Shown here piece after piece: positions 8,675 to 17,822 of a DNA stretch of 64,000 nt. The position numbers and the translations under genes are program-made. Numbering within the stretch: the first letter of the stretch is position 1; each line of letters begins with the position of its first letter. Origin of the DNA: Rhodospirillales bacterium (GTDB lineage: Bacteria > Pseudomonadota > Alphaproteobacteria > Rhodospirillales > Defluviicoccaceae); NCBI GenBank assembly GCA_007694935.1, contig REES01000036.1, forward strand, positions 1 to 64,000, in the 5' to 3' direction. Under the pieces are notes generated by a model, which saw only the letters and a program-made list of their open reading frames with translations, did no database searches and was not told the origin of the DNA.

Positions 8675-9623
8675 CGGGCCAACGACCATCACCGTCACGG
8701 CGCCGGGAGAATTGACCGCTCCGGCACGGCTGCCGGCGGAGCCGCCGGCCAACGTCCCTGGCCTTCTGTTCGCCGCCGGCGCCTTCGGGATCTGGGGCCT
8801 GTTCCCACTCTACTTCAAGCTGCTGGCCATGGTGCCGGCGGTCGAGGTGCTGGCGCACCGGGTGGTCTGGTCGGCGCTGTTTGCCGGCCTGCTGCTGACC
8901 GTCCTGAACCGTTGGCGGGAGGTCATCGCGGTGTTCGCCGACCGCCGGCTGCTGGCGACACTGGCGCTGTCCACAGCGGTCATCACCCTCAACTGGGGCG
9001 TGTTCATCTGGGCAGTGGCGGCGGACCGGGTGCTGGAGGCGAGCCTCGGCTATTACATCAATCCGCTGGTGAGCGTCGCCCTCGGCGTCGTGGTGCTGCG
9101 GGAACGGTTGCACCGGTTGCAATGGGCGGCGGTAATCCTGGCGGCGCTGGCGGTTGCGTACGAGGTGCTGGCCCTCGGCCGGGTGCCTTGGGTCTCGCTC
9201 ACCCTGGCGGTGAGCTTCGGCCTGTACGGACTGATCCGCAAGGTGGCCAGGGTGGAGCCGCTCGCCGGGCTGTTCGTGGAGACCCTGATCGCGGCGCCCT
9301 TGGCCCTCGGCTACCTGCTCTGGCTGGCCGCCGCCGGCACCGGGGCGTTCGCCGGGAGTGAGCCCGGGATCACCGGGCTGCTGGCACTGGCCGGCGTGGT
9401 GACGGCGCTACCGCTCCTGCTGTTCGTCGCCGCGGCCCGGCGCATCCGCCTGTCCACCCTGGGCCTGATGCAGTATCTGGTGCCGACCTTGCACTTCCTG
9501 CTGGCGGTGCTGGTGTTTGGCGAACGGCTCACGGCCGATCACCTGGTGACCTTCATCGGCATCTGGATCGCCCTGGCGCTCTATTCGGCGGTAGCGCTCC
9601 GGCAGGGATCAGGGGCACGCTGA
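8640..9623 (+). CDS. rarD: RarD-type EamA permease
   Basis: This is a ten-helix drug/metabolite-type permease of the RarD subgroup. GIWGLFPLYFKLL, LAHRVVWS, LNWGVFIWAV, LGYYINPLVSV and the end GLMQYLVPTLHFLLAV are all RarD signatures. The first about 35 residues from the ATG at 8640 overlap the preceding gene and are not membrane-like. A TTG at 8712 preceded by GGGAGA is a reasonable alternative start. RarD was named for chloramphenicol sensitivity in Pseudomonas; the physiological substrate is unknown. Confidence 0.88.
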   Translation: MRPPPQSGDRPDGPTTITVTAPGELTAPARLPAEPPANVPGLLFAAGAFGIWGLFPLYFKLLAMVPAVEVLAHRVVWSALFAGLLLTVLNRWREVIAVFADRRLLATLALSTAVITLNWGVFIWAVAADRVLEASLGYYINPLVSVALGVVVLRERLHRLQWAAVILAALAVAYEVLALGRVPWVSLTLAVSFGLYGLIRKVARVEPLAGLFVETLIAAPLALGYLLWLAAAGTGAFAGSEPGITGLLALAGVVTALPLLLFVAAARRIRLSTLGLMQYLVPTLHFLLAVLVFGERLTADHLVTFIGIWIALALYSAVALRQGSGAR

Positions 9624-9641
9624 TCCGCCCGACGGAGGGTC

Positions 9642-10250
9642 TCAGGATTTCGAACCGGCCAGGCGCTTGGCACGACGATACGCGGCGAGGGAGACCACCC
9701 GACCGCAGTCGGCCGGGTCGGCGGTGGCATCCGTTCCGGCCGGGGCCGCCGGCTTCGGCGTCGCGGCGGCATCGGGTGGCCGCTTCGGTGCCGCGGCAGC
9801 GGCGGCCCCACCGCGACGGTCGGCGGTGGCGCTGCGCCGGTCAACTCCGGAGCGCCGGTCGAGGGAGGTCCCCTCGATCCAACGGAGCAGGCCGGAAATC
9901 TCCCTGGCGTCGCGGCGGCGGTCATTCCCGCTGCGCCGGTCCATGCCGGACCGGCGCTCCCGCGGCCACCGCGGCTCCCCACCGGTCGACGGCTTGCTGC
10001 TGCGGACGATGGAGCGGAGGCGGTCGGTATTGAGGCGGATGCGGTCGGCGCGCTCCAGTGACAGGGCCATGGCACCGTTGATCTCACTGAGCGCCCGCTG
10101 CAACCTGCAGATGTCCCGGCGCAGGGACTCGGAATGAGCCTGCAGCAGGGTGGCGAGCTCAGCCAGCGCGTCCGCGCTGCTGGGCGTGCGCGTGGCGCCG
10201 CCGTCGCCTCCGGGCGGTTGCCCTTCTGTTCCTTTGTTGCCGCGTTTCAA
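9642..10250 (-). CDS. Unknown protein with DRRS/DRR repeats
   Basis: This 202-residue protein has no enzyme motif I recognise. Residues about 25-85 are predicted helical (LAELATLLQAHSESLRRDI and following), suitable for a coiled coil. The middle contains two clusters of short repeats, RRSGMDRRSGNDRRR and DRRSGVDRRSATADRRG. Such arginine-rich DRR repeats occur in linkers of bacterial signalling and cell-envelope proteins. An Ala/Pro-rich linker follows, and the end is VVSLAAYRRAKRLA. It converges on rarD with 18 bases between the stops. Confidence 0.6.
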   Translation of the reverse strand: MKRGNKGTEGQPPGGDGGATRTPSSADALAELATLLQAHSESLRRDICRLQRALSEINGAMALSLERADRIRLNTDRLRSIVRSSKPSTGGEPRWPRERRSGMDRRSGNDRRRDAREISGLLRWIEGTSLDRRSGVDRRSATADRRGGAAAAAAPKRPPDAAATPKPAAPAGTDATADPADCGRVVSLAAYRRAKRLAGSKS

Positions 10251-10335
10251 GGTCCGCGCTCATCCATGGTTCGTTAGCTCAGAGGAGTCATCATAGCGCG
10301 ATGACGGGGGTTCAGGCGAGCCCAGATAAGAGGGT

Positions 10336-10372
10336 GGCAGCCCCCCCTTTTGGGGCGACACGGTGGGCTGCC
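10336..10372 (+). promoter_or_regulatory. Nested hairpin upstream of the epimerase gene
   Basis: GGCAGCCC (10336-10343) pairs with GGGCTGCC (10365-10372), and inside it CCCC and GGGG flank a TTTT loop (10344-10355). It lies about 110 bases before the epimerase start, so it could be a transcript-leader structure. No T-run follows, so it is not a standard terminator. Confidence 0.3.
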
Positions 10373-10480
10373 GGCGAGACGGGTCTGGTCTTTCGGTGTG
10401 CGGCCCCTTAGACAGGGCAGCCGGGACAGCCGGATCGCCAACCCCGGCGACGGCGGGGCTGGTATGCAAGAAGGCGGATC

Positions 10481-11464
10481 ATGACGGTACTTCTCACGGG
10501 GGCGGCCGGCTTCATCGGCTATCATACGGCGGTGGCTCTGCTGGCGCGGGGCGAGACCGTCATCGGTGTCGACAACCTGAACGACTACTACGACCCGGCC
10601 CTCAAGGCCGCACGGCTGCAGCGGCTGGAGGGCAGCGCCGGCTTCTCGTTCCGCCGACTTGACATTGCCGACCGCGACGCGGTTGCGGCGCTGGTGGACG
10701 ACCTGCCGGAGATCGACCGGGTGATCCATCTGGCCGCCCAGGCCGGCGTCCGCTATTCGCTGGTCAACCCCTATGCCTACATCCGGTCCAACATCGAAGG
10801 GCACGTGGTCTTGCTGGAGGCCTGCCGGCGCCTGCCGCGGCTCGAGCACTTCGTCTATGCCTCTTCATCCTCGGTCTACGGTGCCAACCGCAAGCTGCCG
10901 TTCTCGGTGGACGACCGGGTGGACACCCCGGTCTCGCTGTACGGCGCCACCAAGAAGGCAATGGAGGAGATCAGCTTCTCCTACGCCAACGTCTACGGCA
11001 CGCCGCTCACCGGCCTTCGCTTCTTCACCGTGTACGGTCCGTGGGGACGGCCGGACATGGCCGCCTACATCTTCACCAGCAAGATCCTCAATGGGGAGCC
11101 GATCCCGGTGTTCAATTACGGCGACATGCGCCGGGACTTCACCTTCATCGACGACATCGTGGCCGGGTTGCTGGCGGCGCTGGACCGTCCGCCGGCGACC
11201 GGCCACAACGGCTTGCCGCCGCACGCGGTCTACAACCTCGGCAACCACCGCTCCGAGCTGCTGACGGACTTCATCGCCATTTTGGAACAGGCAATCGGCC
11301 GCAAGGCCGAGGTCGAGCTCTTGCCGATGCAGATCGGGGACGTCAAGGAGACCTTCGCCGACATCGACGCATCCCGCCGCGACCTCGGGTTCTCGCCGAA
11401 GACGGCGATTTCCGAGGGCGTTCCCCGCTTCGTGGCCTGGTACCGGGACTATCACCGGGTCTGA
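10481..11464 (+). CDS. NAD-dependent epimerase, probably UDP-glucuronate 4-epimerase
   Basis: This extended short-chain dehydrogenase acts on a nucleotide sugar. It has the NAD motif TGAAGFIG at residues 6-13, the SSSSVYG serine segment and the catalytic YGATK (Tyr-x3-Lys). The DNLNDYYDPALK and RFFTVYGPWGRPDMA segments are typical of UDP-glucuronate 4-epimerases, which make UDP-galacturonate. Length is 327 residues, as expected. AAGGCGG lies just before the ATG. It heads the polysaccharide synthesis genes and probably provides an acidic sugar donor. Confidence 0.88.
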   Translation: MTVLLTGAAGFIGYHTAVALLARGETVIGVDNLNDYYDPALKAARLQRLEGSAGFSFRRLDIADRDAVAALVDDLPEIDRVIHLAAQAGVRYSLVNPYAYIRSNIEGHVVLLEACRRLPRLEHFVYASSSSVYGANRKLPFSVDDRVDTPVSLYGATKKAMEEISFSYANVYGTPLTGLRFFTVYGPWGRPDMAAYIFTSKILNGEPIPVFNYGDMRRDFTFIDDIVAGLLAALDRPPATGHNGLPPHAVYNLGNHRSELLTDFIAILEQAIGRKAEVELLPMQIGDVKETFADIDASRRDLGFSPKTAISEGVPRFVAWYRDYHRV

Positions 11465-11540
11465 GGCCGCCGGGAGCACCTCGATCCGACGAGATCCGGT
11501 CGGCGGGCGGAATCAGTCGGCCCCAGAGGACCCTGCCCGC

Positions 11541-12776
11541 ATGCGCATCCTCCATATCCTCGACCACTCGATCCCGCTGCAGAGCGGTTACACCTTTCGA
11601 ACCCTGTCGATCCTCAAGGAGCAGCGTGCCCGCGGCTGGGACACCGCCCATCTCACCAGCCCGAAGCACCTGCGTCCGTACCGGCCGGTGGAAACGGTGG
11701 ACGGCTGGACGTTCTACCGCACTCCGCCCGTGGCACAGCCGGTTACATACCTGCCGCTGTTTCGCGAACTTGTCCTGATGCGGCAGCTGGAACGCCGACT
11801 GGACCAAGTCATCGGTATGGTCCGGCCCGACCTGCTCCATGCCCATTCACCGGTGCTTGACGCCGTTCCGACTATCCGGGCAGGGCGGAGACATGGTCTC
11901 CCGGTCGTGTACGAAGTTCGGGCCTTCTGGGAGGACGCAGCGGCCAGTCACGGGACCGGTCGCCAGGGCGGGTTGCGCTACCGCCTCTCGCGCGCGCTGG
12001 AAACCTGGGCGCTCCGCCGGGCCGACGCGGTCACCTGCATCTGCGCAGGACTGCGCCAGGACATCCTCGCGCGGGGCATTGCCGCGGATCAGGTGACGAC
12101 GATTCCGAATGCGGTGAACGTCGAAGCGTTCCGCGGCGGGCACGCCAGAGATGCGGAGTTGTCGCGCTCGCTCGGACTGGACGGCCGCGCGGTGATCGGC
12201 TTCATCGGCTCGTTCTACTCTTACGAGGGGTTGCACCTTGCCCTGGAAGCCCTCCCTAGCGTTCTCGCCGACCGTCCCGACGTACGGTTGCTGATGGTGG
12301 GAGGCGGGCCGGAGGACGCGAGACTGCGTGATCTCGCTGCCAACCGTGCGATCGTCGACAAGGTCGTCTTTGTCGGACGGGTACCGCACGACGAGATTCG
12401 ACGGTACTACGATCTCATCGATGTGCTGATCTATCCACGCCTGTCGAACCGACTGACCGAGTTGGTCACGCCGCTCAAGCCCCTGGAAGCGATGGCGATG
12501 GAGAAGATTGTCGTCGCGTCCGACGTGGGCGGTCACCGCGAGCTCATCCGGGACAACGAAACCGGCAACCTGTTCGCGGCGGGTCGTGCGGATGCCCTGG
12601 CCGTGGCCATCCTGCGCGTGCTCGCCGAACGCGACCAATGGCCCCGCCAGCGCGCCGCAGGCCGGCGTTTCGTGGAGCAGGAGCGGACTTGGCGGAACAG
12701 CGTCGCCCGGTATGCCCCGGTGTACCAGCGCCTGCTCTCAAAGCGGCCGGAAGCAGCTCGGCTCCACATTACATAG
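11541..12776 (+). CDS. Glycosyltransferase family 4, exosortase-A-associated type
   Basis: This is a 411-residue GT-B glycosyltransferase. The N-terminal DHSIPLQSGYTFRTLSIL matches the subgroup described as PEP-CTERM/exosortase-A-associated glycosyltransferases (Daro_2409 type). The C-terminal domain has IGFIGSFYSYEGLHLALEA and the donor-site region ending in PLKPLEAMAMEK with VVASDVGGHREL. It transfers a sugar from an activated donor to a growing glycan at the inner membrane. It follows the epimerase by 76 bases. The exosortase link rests on recognising the N-terminal motif; no exosortase gene is present in the window. Confidence 0.87.
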   Translation: MRILHILDHSIPLQSGYTFRTLSILKEQRARGWDTAHLTSPKHLRPYRPVETVDGWTFYRTPPVAQPVTYLPLFRELVLMRQLERRLDQVIGMVRPDLLHAHSPVLDAVPTIRAGRRHGLPVVYEVRAFWEDAAASHGTGRQGGLRYRLSRALETWALRRADAVTCICAGLRQDILARGIAADQVTTIPNAVNVEAFRGGHARDAELSRSLGLDGRAVIGFIGSFYSYEGLHLALEALPSVLADRPDVRLLMVGGGPEDARLRDLAANRAIVDKVVFVGRVPHDEIRRYYDLIDVLIYPRLSNRLTELVTPLKPLEAMAMEKIVVASDVGGHRELIRDNETGNLFAAGRADALAVAILRVLAERDQWPRQRAAGRRFVEQERTWRNSVARYAPVYQRLLSKRPEAARLHIT

Positions 12777-13527
12777 GACGTTCCTCATGGCAGGTTCCGC
12801 CCGCCGGCCGATCGGCCAGACCATCACGCCAAGGCGCGCGCCGTGTTCGAAATCCTGTTGGTGGGTTCCAGCCTGCGGTTCCCCGATCCCGCCGATGGTG
12901 GCACCCGCTTGACCGGTCGGCAGCGAACAGGCCCTGCCCCCCGCCCGCACCATGCCGGGTCGCGACCGCCAGGGGAGGTGACGTCGGCGGCAACCTATGG
13001 TATATGCAGTCGCGAAACAGGGGCGGTTCGGGGCGGAAAGAGTTGGCTTCGCCGGTTGGGGGCAGCCGAGGATCCGCTGTCGACAAAATGGCATCATGCT
13101 TTGCGCGGCATTGAGACACCCACGACCGACCGTCGCGCCGGTGGAGCCGCTGCGCTTGAATGCGCGAAGATTGTGCGGGGTAATTTCCGCCGTCATCTGC
13201 GACACCGCTCTGGCCGTTTGGTACAGATGGTTACGGTCGGCGGCTTCGATCTCGCTGGGCAGACCCGACGAGGTGGCGGGCTTGGCGGGTGCTCTGTGAC
13301 CCCTGGCGCGGACCGCCGAACCGGACGCCCGTATGCGGTAGAGAGACTGGGCCTTTCCGTGCAGTACGATGTCCTTTACGCGGTGCCGTGGATCGCCGAA
13401 TGGCTTGATGTTCCCCTGCCGCGTCGGTGCGTGACTCAGACGCATGCACGGAGGCCGAGTAACGAACGGCTTCCGTGGCAGATCCGCTAGCGCCAGTCGT
13501 AGCCAATCGTGATGGATTGAAAGCAAT
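12777..13527. other. 751-base stretch without a recognisable gene
   Basis: Overlapping open frames exist on both strands (for example 12843-13490 plus and 12738-13601 minus), but none has a familiar motif and their composition is Arg/Pro/Gly-rich as in non-coding GC-rich DNA. The first codons of the plus frame (MFEILLVGSS) resemble the start of a glycosyltransferase, so a decayed sugar-transferase gene is possible. It may also carry the promoter of the next gene. Confidence 0.4.
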
Positions 13528-14856
13528 ATGGGCGGCCTCGTGACGTTCCGTCTGGCGGCGTCAGCCGCCGTGGTTGCGCTCCTCTCCCGCTCGCATGCCA
13601 TTGGTCTGATTGGTCTGGTCTTGATCGTTCACGGAATCCTGGTCTTGGTTCTCGGGGCGAGCGCGAGGAATTTGCCCTTTTTTGTGGCGGTCTGTGTCGT
13701 CGGACTGCTGATCATGCTCGGTCGATGGAAGGTGCCACCGCCGCACCAGTTCCTGTTGTTGCTGGCCTTGGTCTTGTGGATGGGGCTGTGCGTGCTGCTG
13801 GCCCCTGACGAAGAACGTGCGTTTCTCCAATATCTCCGATACATCAAGGCAATAGCTCTGGCGTTGATCGTGACAGCCATCTGTCATGAGGCGCACGGTT
13901 ACGAGATCATCGCCAAATTTCTTTTGGTTGGGCTGGTGACAGGTGCCGCCTTCAACCTATACCAGCATCTGACCGGTCAATATTTATTGTACGTCGAGTG
14001 GATGCCTGAAAGAAGCAGAGCCACCGGCCTTCGCGGAGATCCCAATGACACGGCGATGATCCTGATGATGGGCATGCCGTTGGCGTGGTATTTTTTTTAT
14101 TCATGGCGAGATGTGTTTTGGCGCATGTTTGCTGCAGGAGCATTTTTTCTGATCGCCGCGGCCATCATATTGACCGGATCAAGGGCGGGCGGTTTGGTGA
14201 TGGTTGCGCTTCTCGCCCTGCTGTTCGCGCGGCGGCCATCGATGACGGCAGCGATCGCCGGTGTCTTTCTCGTGCTCGGCATGATGCTCTGGGTTGCCGA
14301 CGCCTATTGGGAGCGAATGGGCACGCTCATTGAGGGCGAGGACGCGATTGGCGGTACGTCATTGGCGGGACGCTGGACCCTGCTGACCCAAGGGCTGTCG
14401 ACTTTCAGCGAGAACCCGATTTTCGGTGTCGGCATCGGCCATTTCGGCGGGGCTTTCCCGGACAGCTTGGCTGTCCTGACCACCGGCGGGACGGCGTGGG
14501 GAGGACCGGTCGCCCACAATCTCTATCTCGAAGTTTTCGTGGAAGCCGGCTTGGTGGGCGGTGCACTGTTCGTGACCGTGTTGGCGATGTCCGTGATCGG
14601 CCTGAGGCGGTTGGATCTGGCGACCCGACCCCGCGATGCGCGGACGCCCACGCTGGCTTTTGCGTTCATGTCCGGCCTGCTTGGCATGCTGATGATGGGA
14701 ATGACCCTATCGCAAGGTCACAGTTCCGTGTTGTGGTTCGTGGTGGGGCTCGGGTTGGCTGCTCGCAATATCAGCATCGATCTCGCCTCGGAGCGGGTCG
14801 GTGCCGATACCGCCCGGCAGCCGCCGGTGGCCATCGCCCCCCGGATCGGATCGTGA
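13528..14856 (+). CDS. O-antigen ligase / polysaccharide polymerase family membrane protein
   Basis: This 442-residue protein has about ten to twelve membrane segments and a large periplasmic loop typical of the Wzy/WaaL family. The loop carries SLAGRWTLLTQGLSTFSENPIF, GVGIGHF and AHNLYLEVFVEAGLVGG, the conserved motif ending in His-Asn. Members join polysaccharide units or attach them to lipid A core or proteins; which one cannot be decided here. Its TGA overlaps the ATG of the next glycosyltransferase, so the two are coupled. Confidence 0.87.
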   Translation: MGGLVTFRLAASAAVVALLSRSHAIGLIGLVLIVHGILVLVLGASARNLPFFVAVCVVGLLIMLGRWKVPPPHQFLLLLALVLWMGLCVLLAPDEERAFLQYLRYIKAIALALIVTAICHEAHGYEIIAKFLLVGLVTGAAFNLYQHLTGQYLLYVEWMPERSRATGLRGDPNDTAMILMMGMPLAWYFFYSWRDVFWRMFAAGAFFLIAAAIILTGSRAGGLVMVALLALLFARRPSMTAAIAGVFLVLGMMLWVADAYWERMGTLIEGEDAIGGTSLAGRWTLLTQGLSTFSENPIFGVGIGHFGGAFPDSLAVLTTGGTAWGGPVAHNLYLEVFVEAGLVGGALFVTVLAMSVIGLRRLDLATRPRDARTPTLAFAFMSGLLGMLMMGMTLSQGHSSVLWFVVGLGLAARNISIDLASERVGADTARQPPVAIAPRIGS

Positions 14857-15983
14857 TGATGAAGGTGTGCCTCGTCGGCCCGTTTCCGACCGCAGGTTCG
14901 GACGTGAAAGGGGGGGTGGCAAGCGTCGTGTCCGCTTTGGCGCACGGCCTTGCCAGCATGGGGTGTGACGTACACGTCGTCATGACCTCGGGCGGGAGCG
15001 GCGGAGCCCAAGGCGCCGACGGTGACGGCGTCAGGGTTCATCAGGTGGCGCGATCCCGCCTTCCGGGTTTTCTCACCTATTCGAGCATTAATCGAGCGCG
15101 GATCCATCGCAAGCTCAAAGAAATTGGCCCGGATATCGCTCATTTTCACGGAGCGGCGGGACTTACCTTTAACTACAATAAGCCGCAAGTGCTCACTATT
15201 CACGGCGTCAACGAGAAGGATGCGCGCCTGGACGGAAGGCAGTTCGGCCGGCTTCGCAGTTTCATCATAAGACAAAACGAGCGCTACGGGCGACGCCGCT
15301 GCCGTAATATCATCATTATTAGCCAATACATCGAGACCCTTCTTAAAAGCGATATCCGCGGATCTACATGGTCGATTGAGAACCCGGTGGACCAGCGTTT
15401 CTTTGAGGTCGATCGTACGCCAACACGCACGGTGCTTTTTGGTGGCATGATTAGGCCCGGAAAGAGGGTTGTGGAGCTCATTGAGGGATTTGCCGAAGTC
15501 AGTCGTAGGCTGCCCGAATCGCGCCTGAGATTGGCCGGCCCTGAGCCGGTTCCTGTCTATGCCGCGGAGTGTCGGCGGGTGGTGGAGAAGGCTGGTTTGT
15601 GCGATCGCGTCGACTTCCTCGGGCCGTTATCGCCTTCACAGATGGCCACGGAACTGTCGACCGCCGGATGCCTCGCTTTGCTGTCGCGTCAGGAGAACGC
15701 GCCGGTGATCATCGGCGAGGCCATGGCCGCCGGCGTTCCGGTGGTCGCGTCGCCGGTGGGGGGGGTGCCGTGTATGGTAGACGACGGCGAGACCGGGTTT
15801 CTGGTCGACCCGAACGACCGTGAGACGGTGGCGGCCTCCTTGGTCCGCGTCCTGTCGGACGAGGCCATCAACAGGACGATGGGCCAGCGTGCACGGGACC
15901 GGGCATTGGAGCGGTACGAACTGTCGAAGGTGACCGAGGCGACGCTGGCGGTCTACCAAGCCGTCCTGGCACAGCACCGGTGA
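14856..15983 (+). CDS. Glycosyltransferase family 4
   Basis: This 375-residue GT-B enzyme begins MMKVCLVGPFPTAGSDVKGG with a Gly-rich acceptor loop. The C-terminal half has VLFGGMIRPGKRVVELIEGF and the nucleotide-sugar site LSRQENAPVIIGEAMAAGVP, with the EX7E pattern, then VVASPVGGVPCMVDDGETG. The first ATG overlaps the previous stop. A second ATG follows directly and cannot be excluded as the start. It belongs to the same transcription unit as the ligase. Confidence 0.9.
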   Translation: MMKVCLVGPFPTAGSDVKGGVASVVSALAHGLASMGCDVHVVMTSGGSGGAQGADGDGVRVHQVARSRLPGFLTYSSINRARIHRKLKEIGPDIAHFHGAAGLTFNYNKPQVLTIHGVNEKDARLDGRQFGRLRSFIIRQNERYGRRRCRNIIIISQYIETLLKSDIRGSTWSIENPVDQRFFEVDRTPTRTVLFGGMIRPGKRVVELIEGFAEVSRRLPESRLRLAGPEPVPVYAAECRRVVEKAGLCDRVDFLGPLSPSQMATELSTAGCLALLSRQENAPVIIGEAMAAGVPVVASPVGGVPCMVDDGETGFLVDPNDRETVAASLVRVLSDEAINRTMGQRARDRALERYELSKVTEATLAVYQAVLAQHR

Positions 15984-16399
15984 GCGCAAATTGGGCCCGA
16001 ACCGGCTCCGTTAAGTCGATCCGCGACATGGCTGCGCCGCACAGTATCGTAAGGCAGGCGTAACGTTGAGGCGGTACGTAACTGCGTGGCCAGAACACAA
16101 CGGTGAGCCCGTAGGGGCATAAAGATCAGGACCTTCTCGTTCGGTGCGGTGTTTTTTTGTAAAAATGCCATGTCATTACCTGCCTCCCCGAATTTTCAGA
16201 GATGGTGAAGTGGATCTTGCTGTCTGGATACCTGCAGTTTGGTTGTGCGACGTCGCCCGAGCCCTCGACAGCCGAGCACCGCGCGCGTCGATCACAACGG
16301 CAGTCAGAGATAAATTGTAATATCAGCCACTTAAGATGGCTGCCCTGGAGATAGGTCCTTGCGTAAACCATTGATACTTGACCAATTTATGAGAGCCTC
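15984..16399. other. 416-base intergenic stretch, AT-richer towards its right end
   Basis: No protein-like frame is seen. A short dyad, CAGCCA and TGGCTG around CTTAAGA (16324-16342), lies 60 bases before the next gene, and the last 100 bases are clearly AT-richer than the surroundings. A promoter for the next glycosyltransferase probably lies here, but no strong box pair stands out. Confidence 0.4.
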
Positions 16400-17575
16400 G
16401 TGAACATACTGTTCGTGGTTACATCCTTCCGAGACGAAAAAGGTGGGCACTATTACTCTGTGCATGATACAGCTGTGGCGCTGTCGTCATCACATCAGTG
16501 CTTCGTATTCAATATCGGCGCTGAGCCGGCGCCGATCCTGCTCCCATTGTCAGGTTTCGACTTTTGCCGGATTCGCTGGCCGTTTTTTCCCATCGTGGCA
16601 TCCATGTTGAAATTTATTTCGCAAAATAAAATAGACGTTATCCACGCGTTTGATCAGCGTGCCTACTTATTTGCCAGGATTGCGTCTCTTGTCGCCAAGA
16701 TCCCAATCGTTCTGACCCAGGCCGGCGGTCCATCGCCGGTGCGGTACTTTCCGAGGCCGGAAACGCTCATTACGTTTTCTCAAGAAAACACTGACTTCTT
16801 TCGAGGCAGGCGGCGCTATAATAAGACAGACATCATTCTGGTGCCGAACCGTGTTCTTCGGCCCGACGGCTTCGACGATGACGGCAAACCGGGTGGTGAC
16901 GTGGGCGTGATAAACCCGTTCAAGGAACACGGTGAAAATGTTATCATTGTTCGAATTGCACGCATCGGAAAAAATTATGAGAAGTCAATTGAATTGACCC
17001 ATGGTTTTACACAAGAGCTTTTATCTAACAATGTTTCTGCATCTTGCTTTATAATTGGATACATGGAAGACGCTAACGTCTATGCGAGACTTCGGAATCG
17101 TTGTCCGGGAACGATATTTCTGACCGATGATAAATTCACCGTGAAAGCGTCAAGGTTCATCAAGCATGCCGATATCATTGTTGGTGTCGGGCGAAGTGCG
17201 GTCGAGGCGATGTTAATGAAAAAAATTGTCTTGATCCCGGTCGATCATGATGCGTCATTGGACTTGGCCGATCAGGATAGCGTCACCGGTTTTTCCGAGA
17301 CCAATTTATCAGGACGATCGCGGCAGTACCGTCGGGGGGAGACGTTGTCGGACTTGGCTACGCGGGTTTCAGAGTTGATTCACGATCCCCTCAAACGTGA
17401 ACAGACGACGGATGCGGTTTATCAATATGCGGCGGCCACGTATGACGCGCAGAAAGGCGTGCCGAAGTGGCTTGAATGCTACGAGAAAGCGAGACCCGCA
17501 CGCTTGCAGCCGATAGATATAGCGCATCATTATTACGTCATACTCAAAAAGATCGTCAGGCAATCCCTGGTGTGA
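16400..17575 (+). CDS. Probable glycosyltransferase (GT-B fold), AT-rich
   Basis: This 391-residue protein has a Rossmann-like start (MNILFVVTSFRDEKGGHYYS), a VIHAFDQRAYLFARI helix region and VLTQAGG. In the second half IIVRIARIGKNYEKSIEL and IVGVGRSAVEAMLMKK sit where GT-B enzymes bind the donor. Codon use is clearly AT-richer than in neighbouring genes (many AAA, AAT, ATA, TTT codons), which suggests acquisition from another source. The acceptor and sugar are unknown. It stands apart from the preceding genes by more than 400 bases. Confidence 0.72.
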   Translation: MNILFVVTSFRDEKGGHYYSVHDTAVALSSSHQCFVFNIGAEPAPILLPLSGFDFCRIRWPFFPIVASMLKFISQNKIDVIHAFDQRAYLFARIASLVAKIPIVLTQAGGPSPVRYFPRPETLITFSQENTDFFRGRRRYNKTDIILVPNRVLRPDGFDDDGKPGGDVGVINPFKEHGENVIIVRIARIGKNYEKSIELTHGFTQELLSNNVSASCFIIGYMEDANVYARLRNRCPGTIFLTDDKFTVKASRFIKHADIIVGVGRSAVEAMLMKKIVLIPVDHDASLDLADQDSVTGFSETNLSGRSRQYRRGETLSDLATRVSELIHDPLKREQTTDAVYQYAAATYDAQKGVPKWLECYEKARPARLQPIDIAHHYYVILKKIVRQSLV

Positions 17576-17822
17576 TGGTTGTTTTGATGTCTGGGACGGT
17601 TCTGTGACTCGGCGAATTGAGTTCGGGCAGCCCTATCAGCCGTGGTTGTCTGCCCGTTGCCGGCATGGGCGGGGACGGACGGACGGTCGATGAATGCCAA
17701 GGAGGGATTGGCGCTTGGCCTTGGGGTCACGCCGGCGTAACGGTTTGCCGATCGGCGTTTGGACACCAGTCGCCAGCCTACACGTCGTAGGGACTGTCCT
17801 GAACACGGAACGGGGGCAGAGC

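Noticed and set aside
10268-10325. A TTAGCTCAGAGG stretch followed by GGTTCA, resembling tRNA D-arm and T-arm
   Set aside because: No acceptor stem, anticodon arm or proper T-loop (GGTTCGAATCC type) can be formed.
12738-13601. A 287-codon minus-strand frame in the gap of the glycan locus
   Set aside because: It overlaps the ends of both neighbouring genes on the opposite strand and contains no motif.
17624-17656. Dyad CGGGCAG/CTGCCCG as a transcription terminator of the glycosyltransferase gene
   Set aside because: The loop is about 19 bases and no T-run follows, so it is not a standard intrinsic terminator.
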